Shown here: positions 34,598-45,023 of the stretch, in pieces
How the letters are laid out: every line of letters starts with the position of its first letter
How positions within the stretch are numbered: the stretch's first letter is position 1
NCBI GenBank assembly: GCA_039707465.1
Contig: CM077645.1
Span: 148,671,503 to 148,735,502, forward strand
Source of the DNA: Rhabdophis nuchalis
Lineage: Eukaryota > Chordata > Lepidosauria > Squamata > Natricidae
Reading direction: 5' to 3'
Length of the DNA: 64,000 bases
Notes under the pieces: model-generated
Seen by the model: the letters and a program-made list of their open reading frames with translations, nothing else
The model's database searches: none
What the model was told of the DNA's origin: nothing
Translations under genes and position numbers: made by a program

Positions 34598-35016
34598 AGT
34601 GCTAAATTTCTACAGTTCCATCTCAGCTGATTGATCCTCAGCTAGTCTTATTTGAGATTTCTAGAGCTACAATATGAACGGGGTGACGGGCTGACATCCA
34701 TCACTGGTTGCTTCATGCCTGGATTTCCACCATCTCTGTTCCAGCCATCTCACAATGTCAGGGAATTGCGCAGCCAGTATCCAAATGGGGGCCAGAGACG
34801 CGGACGTGAACCAGTTTCATATAAACAAATATATTTACAGTAAATAAGATAGGCAAAGAGGAGCATCGTCAGGTAAATCAACACCACAGGAACAACATAA
34901 AATGACAAGCGAGCACACACCGCAAACAGAGGAAAAAGGTGGGAAACAAGGAAACTCCCCTTTTCACTCACAGCAACCAATCACAGCTTAGCTTATCACA
35001 TTCAGTGGCCAGCTCT
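34598..35016. other. No confidently recognised element
   Basis: Part (34756 onward) begins TGTCAGGGAATTG and includes 'caaatatatttacagtaaat' and 'aaccaatcacagc', which hints at an LTR, but no matching end was found. Confidence 0.3.
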
Positions 35017-35024
35017 CTTTAACC

Positions 35025-35238
35025 CAGTGGTTCCCAACCTTTTTTTTGGCCACGCCCCACCTAAGCAGCTTTAAAATCCTGATTTCCCCCCTCACCCAGT
35101 GACATATTACTCAAAAAGTAAACTCTACTCCCGTGGAAGAAGCCTAAAAGGCCATTAACTTGGTTTAAACAAGGTTCAAATTACCCCCATTAAAAATCAA
35201 ATTGCCCCCCCCCCCATAGGGCATGTTGGGAACCACTG
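35025..35238. mobile_element. hAT MITE (group 1), 214 bp
   Basis: The ends are CAGTGGTTCCCAACC and GTTGGGAACCACTG, flanked by CTTTAACC (35017-35024) and TTTTACCC (35239-35246), 6 of 8 matching. Confidence 0.75.
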
Positions 35239-35716
35239 TTTTACCCAATTAGCTACAACGGTGTCTGCTTCCTCATTTTCCAACCCTTTACTGCTCCAGC
35301 TATTACATTTTAAATATCTTACCCACAGTCTGCATTATCGTTTATACAAGTCCTCTGAAAATCAGAGGGACTGAGCATCAGTAGCCTGCGTGATCTTGAA
35401 TTTCCACAGCACCACAAAGGTTTCAACAGAATTGCCGGCCTGGAAAAGAAGATTATGATGCAACCTTAGAGAGAGGGGCGGGGGGGGAAATAAACACATC
35501 TATAACCCAGGGGTGGGTTTCAAAATTTTTGGAACAGGTTCTGTGGCTTGCTGGCCATGTGACCGGGTGGGAGTGGCTTGCTGGCCATGTGACCGGGTGG
35601 GAGTGGCTTGCCAGCCATGTGACCGGGTGGGAGTGGCCAATTTGGAAAATGTGAAACTCACTTAAAAATGGTCTTGGTTAGCAACCAAACTTTTGGGCTT
35701 AATTGTGGTCATAAGT

Positions 35717-36290
35717 TCTCTCTCTCTCTCTCTTTCTTTTTCTTTCTTTCCTTCTGTCTTTCTTTCTCGCTTTCTCTGTCTCTCTTTCTTTCTCTGTCTC
35801 TTTCTTTCCTTCCCTCTTTCTTTCTCTCTCTCTCTTTATTTCTTTCTCTTTCTCTCTTTCTTTCTCTTTCCCTCTTTCTTTCTCTTTCCCTCTTTCTCTC
35901 TCTTTCTTTCTCTCTCATTTTTTCTTTCTTTCCCTCTTTCTCTCTCTCTTTATTTCTTTTTCTTTTTCTTTCTTTCCCTCTTTCTCTCTCCCTCTCTTTC
36001 TCTTTCTCTCTTTCTTTCTCTCTCTCCCACCTTCTTTTTTATCTTTCTCTCTCTGTGTCTATCTCTCCTTTGTTTGCCATCTGTCACTCTGTGTGTGTGT
36101 GTGTGTGTGTGTCTGTCTCGCATTCAGGCACTTAAATCACTCATTCTGTGTCTCTATTTTCTCTCCCTCCCTCCCACTCTCTGTCTCTCTGTGTGTGTCT
36201 GTCACTCTCTGGTTCCCCCCTCCCTCCCTGTCTCTCTGTGTGTCTGTGCCTCTCTCTGTCTGTCTGTCTCCCCCCCCACAAACCTCCTCA
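35717..36290 (+). repeat. Pyrimidine-rich (CT)n / (CTTT)n tract with (GT)n
   Basis: Simple CT-rich sequence with a GT run at about 36090-36112. It explains the FLSLSL open frames. Confidence 0.95.
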
Positions 36291-36651
36291 GCTCCAGGAA
36301 GTAGCCTGACCGGCCCGCCAGCCCGCTGGCTGTATTTACTCGCTCTCTCTCTCACCCATCCACCGGACGAAGGAACCTGGCGTCCGATGGGTGAGCAAGC
36401 GAGCGAGCGAGCAACCGCGGCCAGCGGGCCAGAGGATTTTTGGGCGCTGCCGCAGCAACTTTCCTTACCCGCCCACCGGCCACAGTTACTTACTTCCCTC
36501 CCCAATCTCCCTCCTGGCCGCCCACGCCAAAGTCGGGGACCCCCTTCTGCACTCCTTCCCCCCCCCCACAAGGACAGACCCCCCTCCCTCCCCAGACCCC
36601 TCCTCTTCCCCTCCCCCCCCCTTTGCCCAGGACTCTCCGGGCGCCGCTCAC

Positions 36652-36802
36652 CTGCAGGGCGCGCACGTTCTCCTCGCCCAGGAGGCCGCTGGCGCCCTGA
36701 TAGACGCCGCTGGCCGCCCTGCGGAGGCTGTTCTGCTTGTCGGCGCCCCCGGCCCGCACAGCAGCAGCGACAGCAGCAGCGCGCCCCGCGCCGGCTCGCC
36801 AT
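36652..36802 (-). pseudogene. BRI3BP: BRI3BP-like exon 1 fragment captured inside a hAT element
   Basis: On the minus strand, an ATG at 36802 opens MASRRGA. A second frame gives a hydrophobic signal-like stretch LLLSLLLCGPGA, and a third frame gives ADKQNSLRRAASGVYQGASG followed by LLGEENVRALQ. The block ends in CTGCAG immediately followed by GTGAGC (36651-36646), a strong splice donor. The pattern K-NS-RR then GE-NVRA-Q matches, from memory of the family, the N-terminus of BRI3BP, an ER/outer mitochondrial membrane protein, just after its signal peptide. Two frame changes in GC-rich runs show it is not translatable as it stands. Another TMEM109/BRI3BP family member is possible. Confidence 0.55.
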
Positions 36803-37389
36803 GGCGCTCGCGGGTGGCTCGTGCGCTCCAGCCGGGCGCGCTTGCCTCGGCTCGGCGCGAAGCCCCCCCCCCCCCAAGCCTCTGCATTCGTGCCAAGCGC
36901 GAAAGGCCCACCCCGGCCCTGGCAGCTTCAAAACTAAAGGGGCCAGGCCGGGCCTTGAAACTCCCTGTTGGCGCAGCTGGGGAGGGCGGGGGGGCCTTCG
37001 CGCACCTAGCATGCCTTCCGCTGCCCCCCCTAGCCATGCTAACAACGAAAGAGCTTCAAGGCCCGGCCCCTGCCCTTTAGTTTTGAAGCCTGGCAGGCTA
37101 GGGGCGGCGGAAGGCAGGCGCGCTAGCCTGCGCGAACCCCCCCCCCAGCCGCCCCAACAGAGAAAGAGCTTCAAACGGAGGTTTTGACGGAGCGAGCTAC
37201 GTGTTCCGGAAGTAACTTCCGGGTCCATCGTCCAACGGGATCGGCCAGGATCTCTAAATTTTACCATCGGGCTCGCGCGATCCTGGCCGATCCCCCAGAA
37301 ACCCACCCCTGCTATAACCACTCTGACAATGTTGGAAGTCACTTTTAAAATCTTTTATTTCTTTCTATTTCTATTTCTTTCTTCTTATT

Positions 37390-38010
37390 TCTTCACTAGC
37401 CGTTCCTGGCCATGCGTTGCTGTGGCCCAGTCTGGTTAAACGGGCAACCAATCTGTGTGTAGATCTACACCTGCACACTCAAACACGTACACACAACCCC
37501 AATCTACCTACCTACTCCCTTTCTCCCTCTCTCCCTCTACCTACCTACCTACTGTATTTCTCCCTCCCTCTCTCTATCCCTCTACCTACCTACCTACTAC
37601 CTACCTACCTACCTACTGTATTTCTCCCTCTCTCTATCCCTCTACCTACCTACCTACCTGCCTACCTACCTACCTACCTACTGCATTTCCACTCCCTCTC
37701 TCTATCCCTATAGCTGCCTGTCTACCTACCTACTGTATTTCTCCTTGAATCTTATGGACAGAGTATTATGACATTTTGTATTATGTCATCCTGTGGCTCA
37801 CTGCTCTCTCTGTATCCATCTACTTATATTTTTTACATTTCCGTTGCGTGTACTTGGCACAGGTGTGACATCTACACAATCTATATATATCATTGGTGCC
37901 TTATTTGTAAGGAACGTTGTGCGAAAATTTAGAAGCGATCGGTGCAGTACTTTCTGAGATTACCTGTTTTGAACAAACTCATAGTTACATTTTTATTTAT
38001 ATAGATTGTT
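37390..38010 (+). repeat. Unclassified interspersed repeat with (CTAC)n core
   Basis: The head at 37397-37470 ('ccatgcgttgctgtggccca', 'gtctggttaaac', 'gtgtgtagatctacacctgc') is shared with 62318-62400. It is followed by CTAC/CTCT repeats (37500-37740) and a unique-looking 3' part ending 'acatttttatttatatagat'. There is no coding sequence, and I cannot place it in a class. Confidence 0.6.
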
Positions 38011-38688
38011 TTTTTCCTTATTTTTGTTGTTCTAATATTTTTATCTTGTTAAAACTGTCTTCGATAAATATTAAAATATTAAAAAGGAAATCTTTTGGAT
38101 TCCATTTCCAAAGCAGGCTATCTTCACCTCCACTTGCCTGTTCGAAGTCAACCTCCCCTTATTCTACTTCAAAAAAAATCTACCTCCCACTTTTCATAGT
38201 CACAGTCCTCTTGCTCCTTGCCTGAACTCTTCTCCATCAAGCCTCACAGCAGGTGGCAGTGTTAACCTGCCAAAAATCCCATGGACTTGAGGCAACCATC
38301 CATATTTTTTTAAAATGCAAAAACAAGTCCTAAGTCAGGTCAGAGGCTATACATACAGTTAAGAAAGAGTGGTTAAAGTTTTTTTAAAAATGGAATGAAA
38401 TGAGAACCATTCAGAAATGTTAGAGTGCACATATTTTACACACACGCACTGATTAGATTTCTTAAGGTAAAATGCAAAATTAGAAGTCATAATTGCATTC
38501 TTAAACTGTAGCTTCTGAAATGCACAAGAAGCTCATTATGTTGTTCAAGCAAAGTAAGGGTTACCTGTTTAACTCCCAGCCAAGAGGAGGGGGTAATATC
38601 CACAAGAAGGGGGGGGGGGGGAAATGCCAAGATGGCAGCCATAATTGTTTAGGTGTGTGAAGGGGGCAGGGGCCTTGATCATTTGATT
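38011..38688. other. No recognised element
   Basis: Unassigned, with a G13 run near 38608-38620. Confidence 0.4.
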
Positions 38689-38696
38689 GTGGTCAC

Positions 38697-38990
38697 CAGT
38701 GGTGGGTTCCGGATCTCGTCACAATCGGTATGTTGCGATGGCACTGGGCGTCCACCTTGTGCATGCGTGCTGCGATGCATGCGCACCACCAACTTGCTCG
38801 GTGGAGGGTCGCACAGGCATGGTATGCTGCGTGCGCATGCGCAAATGGCCCAGTTGGGTCAAATACAGGTAAGGAGGATGGGCAGGCGGGCGGGAAGAAC
38901 CTCCAAAGCACCATACCGGAACTGTACCTGGTGCTCCCAGCAGGCACCGGTACGCCTGTACCGGGGCGTACCAGCCATAACCCACCACTG
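38697..38990. mobile_element. hAT MITE (group 2), 294 bp
   Basis: The ends are CAGTGGTGGGTTCC and AACCCACCACTG, flanked by GTGGTCAC (38689-38696) and GTGGCCAC (38991-38998). The interior is rich in GCATGCGC-like alternating motifs. Confidence 0.85.
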
Positions 38991-38998
38991 GTGGCCAC

Positions 38999-39680
38999 CA
39001 TCTTGACCATTTTTAAATCTCTCTGCCAGCCTCCCACCAGCATCCATGAAACAAGCAAGAGAAGGACAGGGAAGAACAGCAGAAGCATCTGCTTACCTCC
39101 ATTTGCATATAACTGTGGTAGAAAAATCTATCTATTTCAAGTGCTTTTAAGCTGCTTCACTCATATGGCCCCTAGCAGCCTGCAGCAATATCTTCACACA
39201 ATATAGATCACTTAAAACTAAATCAGTAACATCTAAAAAGAAAATCAATTAAATATCACAGGCAAAAATCATCGGCATTAATCACATTCCATACTTGTAC
39301 TAATGGCATTACAATTTATCAACATTGCAGCAACCATCCCAAATGGTTCACTTGGAATAAGTAGTTTTTTGGCAACTTGGTAAATGTCAGGGAGAGGATC
39401 CAGATTTTACATCTTGTGGAAGAATACTTTGTAGAAGGGAAGCCCCTGAAGAAAAATTCCAGTCTCCTCCCTTCTAAGCAAGGACTTCCAGAAAAAACGT
39501 GTCGGCAGCCTTGGACAGCCAAATACTGTTGGGGGAAAGTTCCAAGCTAGCAGTTGAATTGTACCTGGAAACCTATGGATTACTTCACTCTACCAGGTAA
39601 TGCTGGTTGGCACAATCATTTGCTACAATTTGCAGATGCTCTTTAAGGGCAGTTCCAACTATTACATTACAGTAAGCCAA
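38999..39680. other. No recognised element
   Basis: Unassigned sequence. Confidence 0.4.
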
Positions 39681-39682
39681 AC

Positions 39683-39862
39683 GCAGGTAATCCTCAACTT
39701 ACAACCTTTTGCGACCTTCTGAAAGGCAAAGTCAATGGGGAAGCCAGATTCACTTAACAACCGGGTTACTAACTTAACAACTCGGTGATTCACTTTGCAA
39801 CTGTGGCAAGGAAGGTCTTAAAATGGGACAAAACTCATTTAGCTTGCTTCGCAATAGAAAAG
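39683..39862. mobile_element. Mariner-like MITE fragment
   Basis: The left end 'caggtaatcctcaacttaca' and then 'cagattcacttaacaaccgg' and 'ctgtggcaaggaaggtctta' match the MITE at 6310-6692. An internal deletion joins the left end to the right-hand blocks, and the right terminus is missing. Confidence 0.65.
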
Positions 39863-40840
39863 TCTTATAAAAGTAGTTTTAACAATCTGGTGGAGTTGAT
39901 TTCTTTGTTTGGGGTATTTACTGGGGCTGTAAGACAGAACAATAAGTCTGAGGAAATCCAATGGCAACTTAGACACAACGTCAAGTTGCTTGAGCAGGGA
40001 CCCTCAAAACTGGTCCCAACAAACCAACCTTACAAGAAGAATCTCACATCCATCTATGTCTGGGACAATGTCTAAAGGCTTTCGGAGAATCCTAGACAAC
40101 AGCCACTCCTCCACCCCTATCCTGGAGTAGTGGCTGGTGCCACACCTGAAACCCCAGAGGCTACATTTCCCAACCAGATTTTGGTGATACAAGCCACCAA
40201 TAATGATTAGCATGAAGCATGTAGGAAGGTGGAGGTATAGCAATGGTCAAAGACCCATAAAATGTGGTTCTTCACCTCCCGTTGTTGGAAGGGGTCGGAA
40301 AGGTTTTGGTTCTCTTCTGTTTGAGGACTGCCATCATCAGCCTTAGCTTGGAAAGAGCTGCTAAATGCAAGTAGGCCAGAGCTAAGTGGTACCAAAAAGA
40401 AATGACACTCAAGCATCGCTACTTAGTCAATCTTTTCATATAAATAATAATAATATTTCTTGGTTTTTAATAACATCCTTTCGTAGGGTATGATAAAAAT
40501 TGGTGGAGCCATCAGGAGCCATCTGGAGCTAATTTAGAAAAAAGTAAATAGTCATGCATATATTTAGTACTTAGCAATCCCAGGACTGTAAGCTACCCTG
40601 TGAAGTCAACAGGGCAGGGCAGATGTAAGAGAGGGGAGGCCAAAGTTTTCTGGGATTATCATGGACATTGGAGGAAGGACATAAGATAAGAAAAACTTGA
40701 GCTTACAACATCAACCTCTCCTGTTGGGACTTAGAAATGTAAGAGATTCAAACTTAAGAAAATTACATTGTATATACTTGTTAGAAATATGTGCTTCAAA
40801 TTCTTGTGGTCTGTTTCTAGAAAGTATCTAGAACAGTGAG
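39863..40840. other. No recognised element
   Basis: Unassigned; frames of up to 96 codons overlap on both strands without domain or splice support. Confidence 0.35.
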
Positions 40841-40841
40841 G

Positions 40842-40985
40842 CTAACCTTTTTCTAAAGGTGTGCTAAAACTGTGTATGTGTGTGCGCGCTATCGCACGTG
40901 TGTGTGCCCACCCACCTGCACATGCGCAAATGACACTTCCCCCTGCGCTTGCGCAAGCAACCCCACCGGGGGGGGGAATGGTATC
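40842..40985. mobile_element. hAT MITE (group 1) fragment, left end
   Basis: Starts CAGTGAGGCTAACC, as in the family at 43975 and 63466, and continues 'gtgcgcgctatcgcacgtgt'. The right half is missing, so there is no duplication. Confidence 0.55.
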
Positions 40986-41084
40986 ATTTCCAAGGAATAC
41001 CAAGGAGATGGTATCAATACTATAAGTTTTCCTTGATGATCAACAGCTCCTTGTTAAAATAATCACAGTTTATCTTGGCTTGTA

Positions 41085-41487
41085 AGGTCAAGGTAAAGGT
41101 TCCTTTCACACATATGTGCTAGTCGTTCCCGACTCTAGGGGGGGCGGTGCTCATCTGGGTCCGTTCGGAGAAGGGCGGGATATAAATTGAATAAATAAAT
41201 AATAATAATAATCTTCATTTCAAAGCTGAAGAGCCAGCGCTGTCTGAAGATGTCTCCTTGGTCATGTAGCCAGCATTACTAAATGTCAAAGGCGCACGGA
41301 ACACTGCTACCTTCTCACCAAAGGTGGTCCCTATTTTTCTACTTGCATTTTTACAAGCTTTTGAACTGCTAGGGTGGCAGAAGCTGGGACAAGTACCAGT
41401 ACACGGCGCTAGGGATTCGAACTGCTGAACTGCCGACTTTCTGATGGACAAGCTCAGCATCTTAGCCACTGAGCCACCATGTCCCAG
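41085..41487 (-). mobile_element. Sauria-type SINE, complete, interrupted
   Basis: Flanked by identical 12-bp TCTTGGCTTGTA at 41073-41084 and 41488-41499. On the minus strand, the tRNA-like head ('ggctcagtggctaagatgct', B box 'gttcgaatccct') is followed by the body ('cttgtcccagcttctgccac', 'ggaccacctttggtgagaag', 'gtcgggaacgactagcacat') and a CCTTTACCTTGACC end, as in Sauria SINEs mobilised by Bov-B-type LINEs. This family is restricted to squamates, which is the best taxonomic marker in the window. A LINE tail is nested at about 41155-41213. Confidence 0.88.
41155..41213 (+). mobile_element. CR1/L3 3' tail of about 60 bp nested in SINE
   Basis: The segment 'gggtccgttcggagaagggc', then a TAAATAAATAATAAT tail is the extreme 3' end of the CR1/L3-type LINE. 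It interrupts the SINE between 'ggcggtgctcatct' and 'cttcatttcaaagc'. The duplication, if any, is only about 4 bp. Confidence 0.75.
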
Positions 41488-41639
41488 TCTTGGCTTGTAG
41501 GAGCTGCCAAAAAGAATACACAGGCAAGGAACACACGTCCACAAAGGACAGCCAGGATCTGGGTGACGGGATGGGCCAAGAAGTGAATGCCTGTTTATAC
41601 AAGGGGAAGGCTTGATGGACTGGGACCAGCATCTCAATT

Positions 41640-42480
41640 AAAGGGAAGCCCATTCTTAGCCCTTTGAGTCAATGGTGTGGTCAGTAAACCAAAATAAGGA
41701 ACAAATTAACAGTAAACATTGGTAAATCATCCAAAATGCATATGTCCAATAAATGGAGGATGCATCCAAGGTGATGTGTATCTTACCTGGATCCACCTGA
41801 ATTCCTTTCAAGGAAATGAAGTAGACCAGATAGTCTAACATAGGTAGTTCAAACATATATTTCTTTAGCTTAGCTACAAAACCTTTTAAAAAACTGTTTA
41901 AGCATAAACTTTGGAAAACAGAATCTTCAGAATAAATAAGCATTTCATCTAAATAAAATGTCAAGAGCTTATGCAGAAAATTGTGGAAATATATTCATAA
42001 CTTTTTAAAAATTAAATGCTTTTATAATTATTCTTCATAAAAATCAATGATTAAAGTATTCAAATTAAAATCAAAGGCAATTAAATATCTTCCACGTAAA
42101 TTAGATGTGAGATCCATTCTGGGTTTTTGTAACCATTCCAAGAGTTTGAAAATTAGAAGAGGGTAATGATTCCTAATGGGTAGGGAGTTCTGGATCGCGT
42201 AATCACAGACTACATGTAGGAAAAGATCCTTGGCCTTGCAAAAAAATAAAAATAAAATAAAGCTAAGAGCCTAATAGAGAAGCGGGGAAAGGCATATCCA
42301 AATTCTTGTCACTAAATTCCAACACATAGATTAATTCTGCATATGATATTTAGTAATGTGGTTCATAAGATCTTGGATCTCGAGTAAAGGAATCTTTAAG
42401 TTACCTCTCACATGTGTCCTCCAATTCACATAGTTTCTCAGATCCATGCTGTTCTTAATTAGAAAGAGAATTGTCCCCTG
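41640..42480 (-). pseudogene. Ty3/gypsy reverse-transcriptase remnant
   Basis: The open block at 41964-41656 (minus) reads FYLDEMLIYSED, KKYMFELPMLDYLVYFISLK and GIQVDPGKIHITLDA. This is the order of the YxDD catalytic box, the K-C-F segment and the G-x-DP-K-i motif of Ty3/gypsy pol. The second aspartate of the box is replaced by E. Upstream (to about 42480) fragments in several frames resemble earlier reverse-transcriptase motifs, separated by stops. No LTRs, protease, integrase or gag are recognisable, so the element is long dead. Confidence 0.65.
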
Positions 42481-42609
42481 TACAAACTATTACATTAATT
42501 CTAATACAGGCAGTCCTTACAACCACAACTGAGCCCAACATTTATGTTGTCAAGTGAAATGTTTGTTAAGTGAGTTTTGACCCATTTTATGATTTTTCTT
42601 GCTACAATT

Positions 42610-43243
42610 TATTGATTGATTTAGAAAAGTTATATTGTCACCTACTTGCACATGGTGACTCAAGGTGACTTACAAGGATATAAAAGAAAGAAAAATAATA
42701 AAATAACCTCCCAAACCCCAGCGACAACACACATTCATACCAATCCATTATGTCTCCACCCCGCTATGGATGTCCTAGGCCCACTGGCAGAACCACATCT
42801 ACAGGGACTTCCGAAAGAGTGTTAGAATGGGGGTGGGGGGTGGGGGGGCAGTCTAATCTCTTGGGGAATGATGTTCCAGAGACAGGGAGCCACCCAGGGT
42901 GGGTGCCAGACAGCTTTACTGCCAGTTTGGTTGTCCATGCGCTTTGCATGCATGCGCAGTTCAATTAAAATTGTTCTGTACAGAAATCAAAAACAAGATG
43001 GCGGCAGTGATCAGGAAACGAGTTCAGGGGCGTGGCAGGCCTGGGTCGCTGACAGTTCCAGCGAGCCAGGCCGCCATACCACTACTGGTTCGACTGAACT
43101 GGGCCAAACCAGTAGGAACTCACCACTGGAGCCACCACAGAGAAGGCCCTTCATCTGGGTCCCACCAGATGTATCTCCTTAGGGGACAGGACCGGCAACA
43201 TTCCTTGCCTCCTCACTCTAGTGGATCAAGTAGATATGACCAG
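42610..43243 (-). mobile_element. Old LINE 3' part (L2/CR1-like) nested in MITE
   Basis: Flanked by CAATT at 42605-42609 and 43244-43248. The 3' end 'gattgatttagaaaagttat' resembles that at 31108. The 5' part ('gggaatgatgttccagagac', 'cagagaaggcccttcatctg') corresponds to the WNxLP...TEKA-like C-terminus of LINE ORF2. A hAT MITE is inserted within it. Confidence 0.7.
42895..43128. mobile_element. hAT MITE (group 2), 234 bp, innermost of nest
   Basis: The ends are CAGGGTGGGTGCC and GGAACTCACCACTG, with a perfect duplication GAGCCACC at 42887-42894 and 43129-43136. Confidence 0.9.
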
Positions 43244-43974
43244 CAATTGTTAAGTGAATCACAGCAGTTATTAAGTTAGTAACACCGTTAAGTGAATCTG
43301 GCTTCCCCACTGATTTTGCTTGCCAGAAGTTTGCAAAAGTTGATCACATGACACTGCAACCATCGTAAATATGAGTCAGCTGACGAATGTCTGGATTTTG
43401 ACCATGTGACTGTGGTAATGCTGCAACAATCATAAGAATGAAAAACAGTCATAAGTCACTTTTTTCATTGCCGCTGTAACTTGAACCATCTCTAAACAAA
43501 CTGTTGTAAATCAAGGACTACCTGTACAGGTTAGATTGGTGAGGAAATCTCTCAGGAAGACAAAGGACTCACACTGAAGAAGTTTGTGAATTTGCGTGAA
43601 CAACTATATTAATCAGACAAGGAGTCCACATCAAAGGGTTAAGATGGTATAGCGATGGCTCCAGGGTCCTAGGCCCGAGATTGAGATGAGGAACACTGGT
43701 TGTTGACTAGCTATTTCACTGCCTGGACAAACTGGTCTTGCCACTTTGTTCTGAGATTGGAGCAACACCTTAGTTGGAAGATAAAACCGTTGGAGGGGGC
43801 AATAACCACCATTTCTTTGATCTTTGATCCCTAAATAGGTTATAAAGGAATGTAGAGATAACCTTGGAGATACTGAAGGAATGAGTGAACCATTAAGAGG
43901 GGATTTTGAGAAAAGACTGCTCAGTTCAGAGAAGGAAATTCAGAATGCTGCCTTGCTTTTCATTTAGTATAAAA

Positions 43975-44345
43975 CAGTGTTGGCTAACCTTTTTTGGCTC
44001 GTGTGCCAAAAGCGGGGGGAGTGCAGGGGGATTGTGTATACGCGTGCCGTACCCATAATGCTATGGACGCAATCCCCTGCTTTTGGCACGCTTTTTTCGC
44101 CTTCCCCAGGCTCCAGAGGCTTTCTAGGAGCCTGGGGAGGGTGAAAACAGCCTCCCCCCACCTCCAGAGGCTTCAGGACCTTCCCTGAAGCCTTCAGAGT
44201 GAGAAAAATGGCCTCAAAAGAAGGCCTAAATCAGCTGGCCAGTGCACACATGCACGCTGGAGCTGACAGGGCAACGCTTTGCGTGCCATAAGAAATGGTT
44301 CAGCGTGCCACCTGTGGCACCCGTGCCATAGGTTCGCCATCCCAG
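43975..44345. mobile_element. hAT MITE (group 1), 371 bp
   Basis: The ends are CAGTGTTGGCTAACC and GGTTCGCCATCCCAG, with a perfect duplication GTATAAAA at 43967-43974 and 44346-44353. It is the same family as 54934 and 63466. Confidence 0.9.
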
Positions 44346-44804
44346 GTATAAAAGATGGGACAGACAGAAACTTGCAAAACTTTTCAAGATGTTGTTTCTC
44401 TACTGCGCTGCAATAAAGATTATTCTTGAGTTCTCTACCCTGACTGTTTCCTTGAATGGCTGACACTAGGCAACCTCTCATAGCAATGGGACTATTGATG
44501 AGAGAACAAAGCTGAGCACGTGACTGGGACTTGACAGGAAATCGCTGATCTGCTGACACTTTATCGTTTAAGCTTAACTCTTTGCCTCCCTTCAGCAGTA
44601 AACTCTACGGATGCTGTTTGGCTGGATCAGTGTAGTAAGGAGCAACTCGGAGGAGAAGGAAGAGAAACTAAGAGACCACAACCTCTTTAGGAACTACTTG
44701 TTTCTGAGATGGGTCTCAAAACACAACAGAGAGGCATTCTTCCTGCAAATCCCTTGTCCTAGCAAGAAAGACTCCAGCCATGCGTATCTGCAGAAACAAA
44801 TGCT

Positions 44805-45023
44805 CAGGTTGGTATTCACTTACTTTCCCTACCGGTTCGTAAGTGTGAATGCATGTGCCCTGTCCACACATGTGTGCGGCCTTCCACGCGTGCACTTCGG
44901 CTTGAAAACGTGCCTACATAGGACAGCATAGAGCAGGGGGCAGGGGGGAGGTGGGCAGACCTATGCACAATTTCCACTACCAGTTCAGCCAAACCAGTCC
45001 GAACTGGCTGAATACCACTTCTA
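44805..45023. mobile_element. hAT MITE (group 2), 219 bp
   Basis: The ends are CAGGTTGGTATTCACTTAC and GGCTGAATACCACTTCTA, with a perfect duplication CAAATGCT at 44797-44804 and 45024-45031. Confidence 0.85.

Larger units (their letters stand above)
35508..37311. mobile_element. hAT element (group 2), 1804 bp, with captured gene fragment
   Basis: The ends are CAGGGGTGGGTTTC and GAAACCCACCCCTG, with a perfect 8-bp duplication CTATAACC at 35500-35507 and 37312-37319. The left part has three tandem copies of a roughly 29-bp unit ('ccatgtgaccgggtgggagt') at 35552-35640, the 'ggaaaatgtgaaactcactt' block, and a 560-bp pyrimidine tract. The right part, about 1 kb, is strongly GC-rich and CpG-rich and contains a BRI3BP-like exon 1 at 36652-36802 (minus). 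The right 150 bp align with the corresponding end of the 500-bp relatives at 7534 and 22078, in reverse orientation. Long open frames here (364 and 401 codons on opposite strands) lack domains and are composition artefacts. Confidence 0.88.
42507..43524. mobile_element. Mariner-like MITE, host of two nested insertions
   Basis: The ends are CAGGCAGTCCTTACAACCAC and AATCAAGGACTACCTG, with TA at 42505-42506 and 43525-43526. The MITE parts are 42507-42609 and 43244-43524. Confidence 0.75.

Noticed and set aside
34756..35300. Possible third LTR starting TGTCAGGGAATTG
   Set aside because: No CTGACA-type end or flanking duplication could be found.
36093..37342. Long opposing open frames of 364 (+) and 401 (-) codons
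   Set aside because: Stop codons are rare because of GC-rich and CT-rich sequence. Neither frame has a domain, and both cross the hAT interior. The only gene-like part is the minus-strand exon 36652-36802.
40004..40416. Overlapping 60-96 codon frames on both strands
   Set aside because: No motif, splice-site support or compositional difference from the flanks; treated as chance frames.
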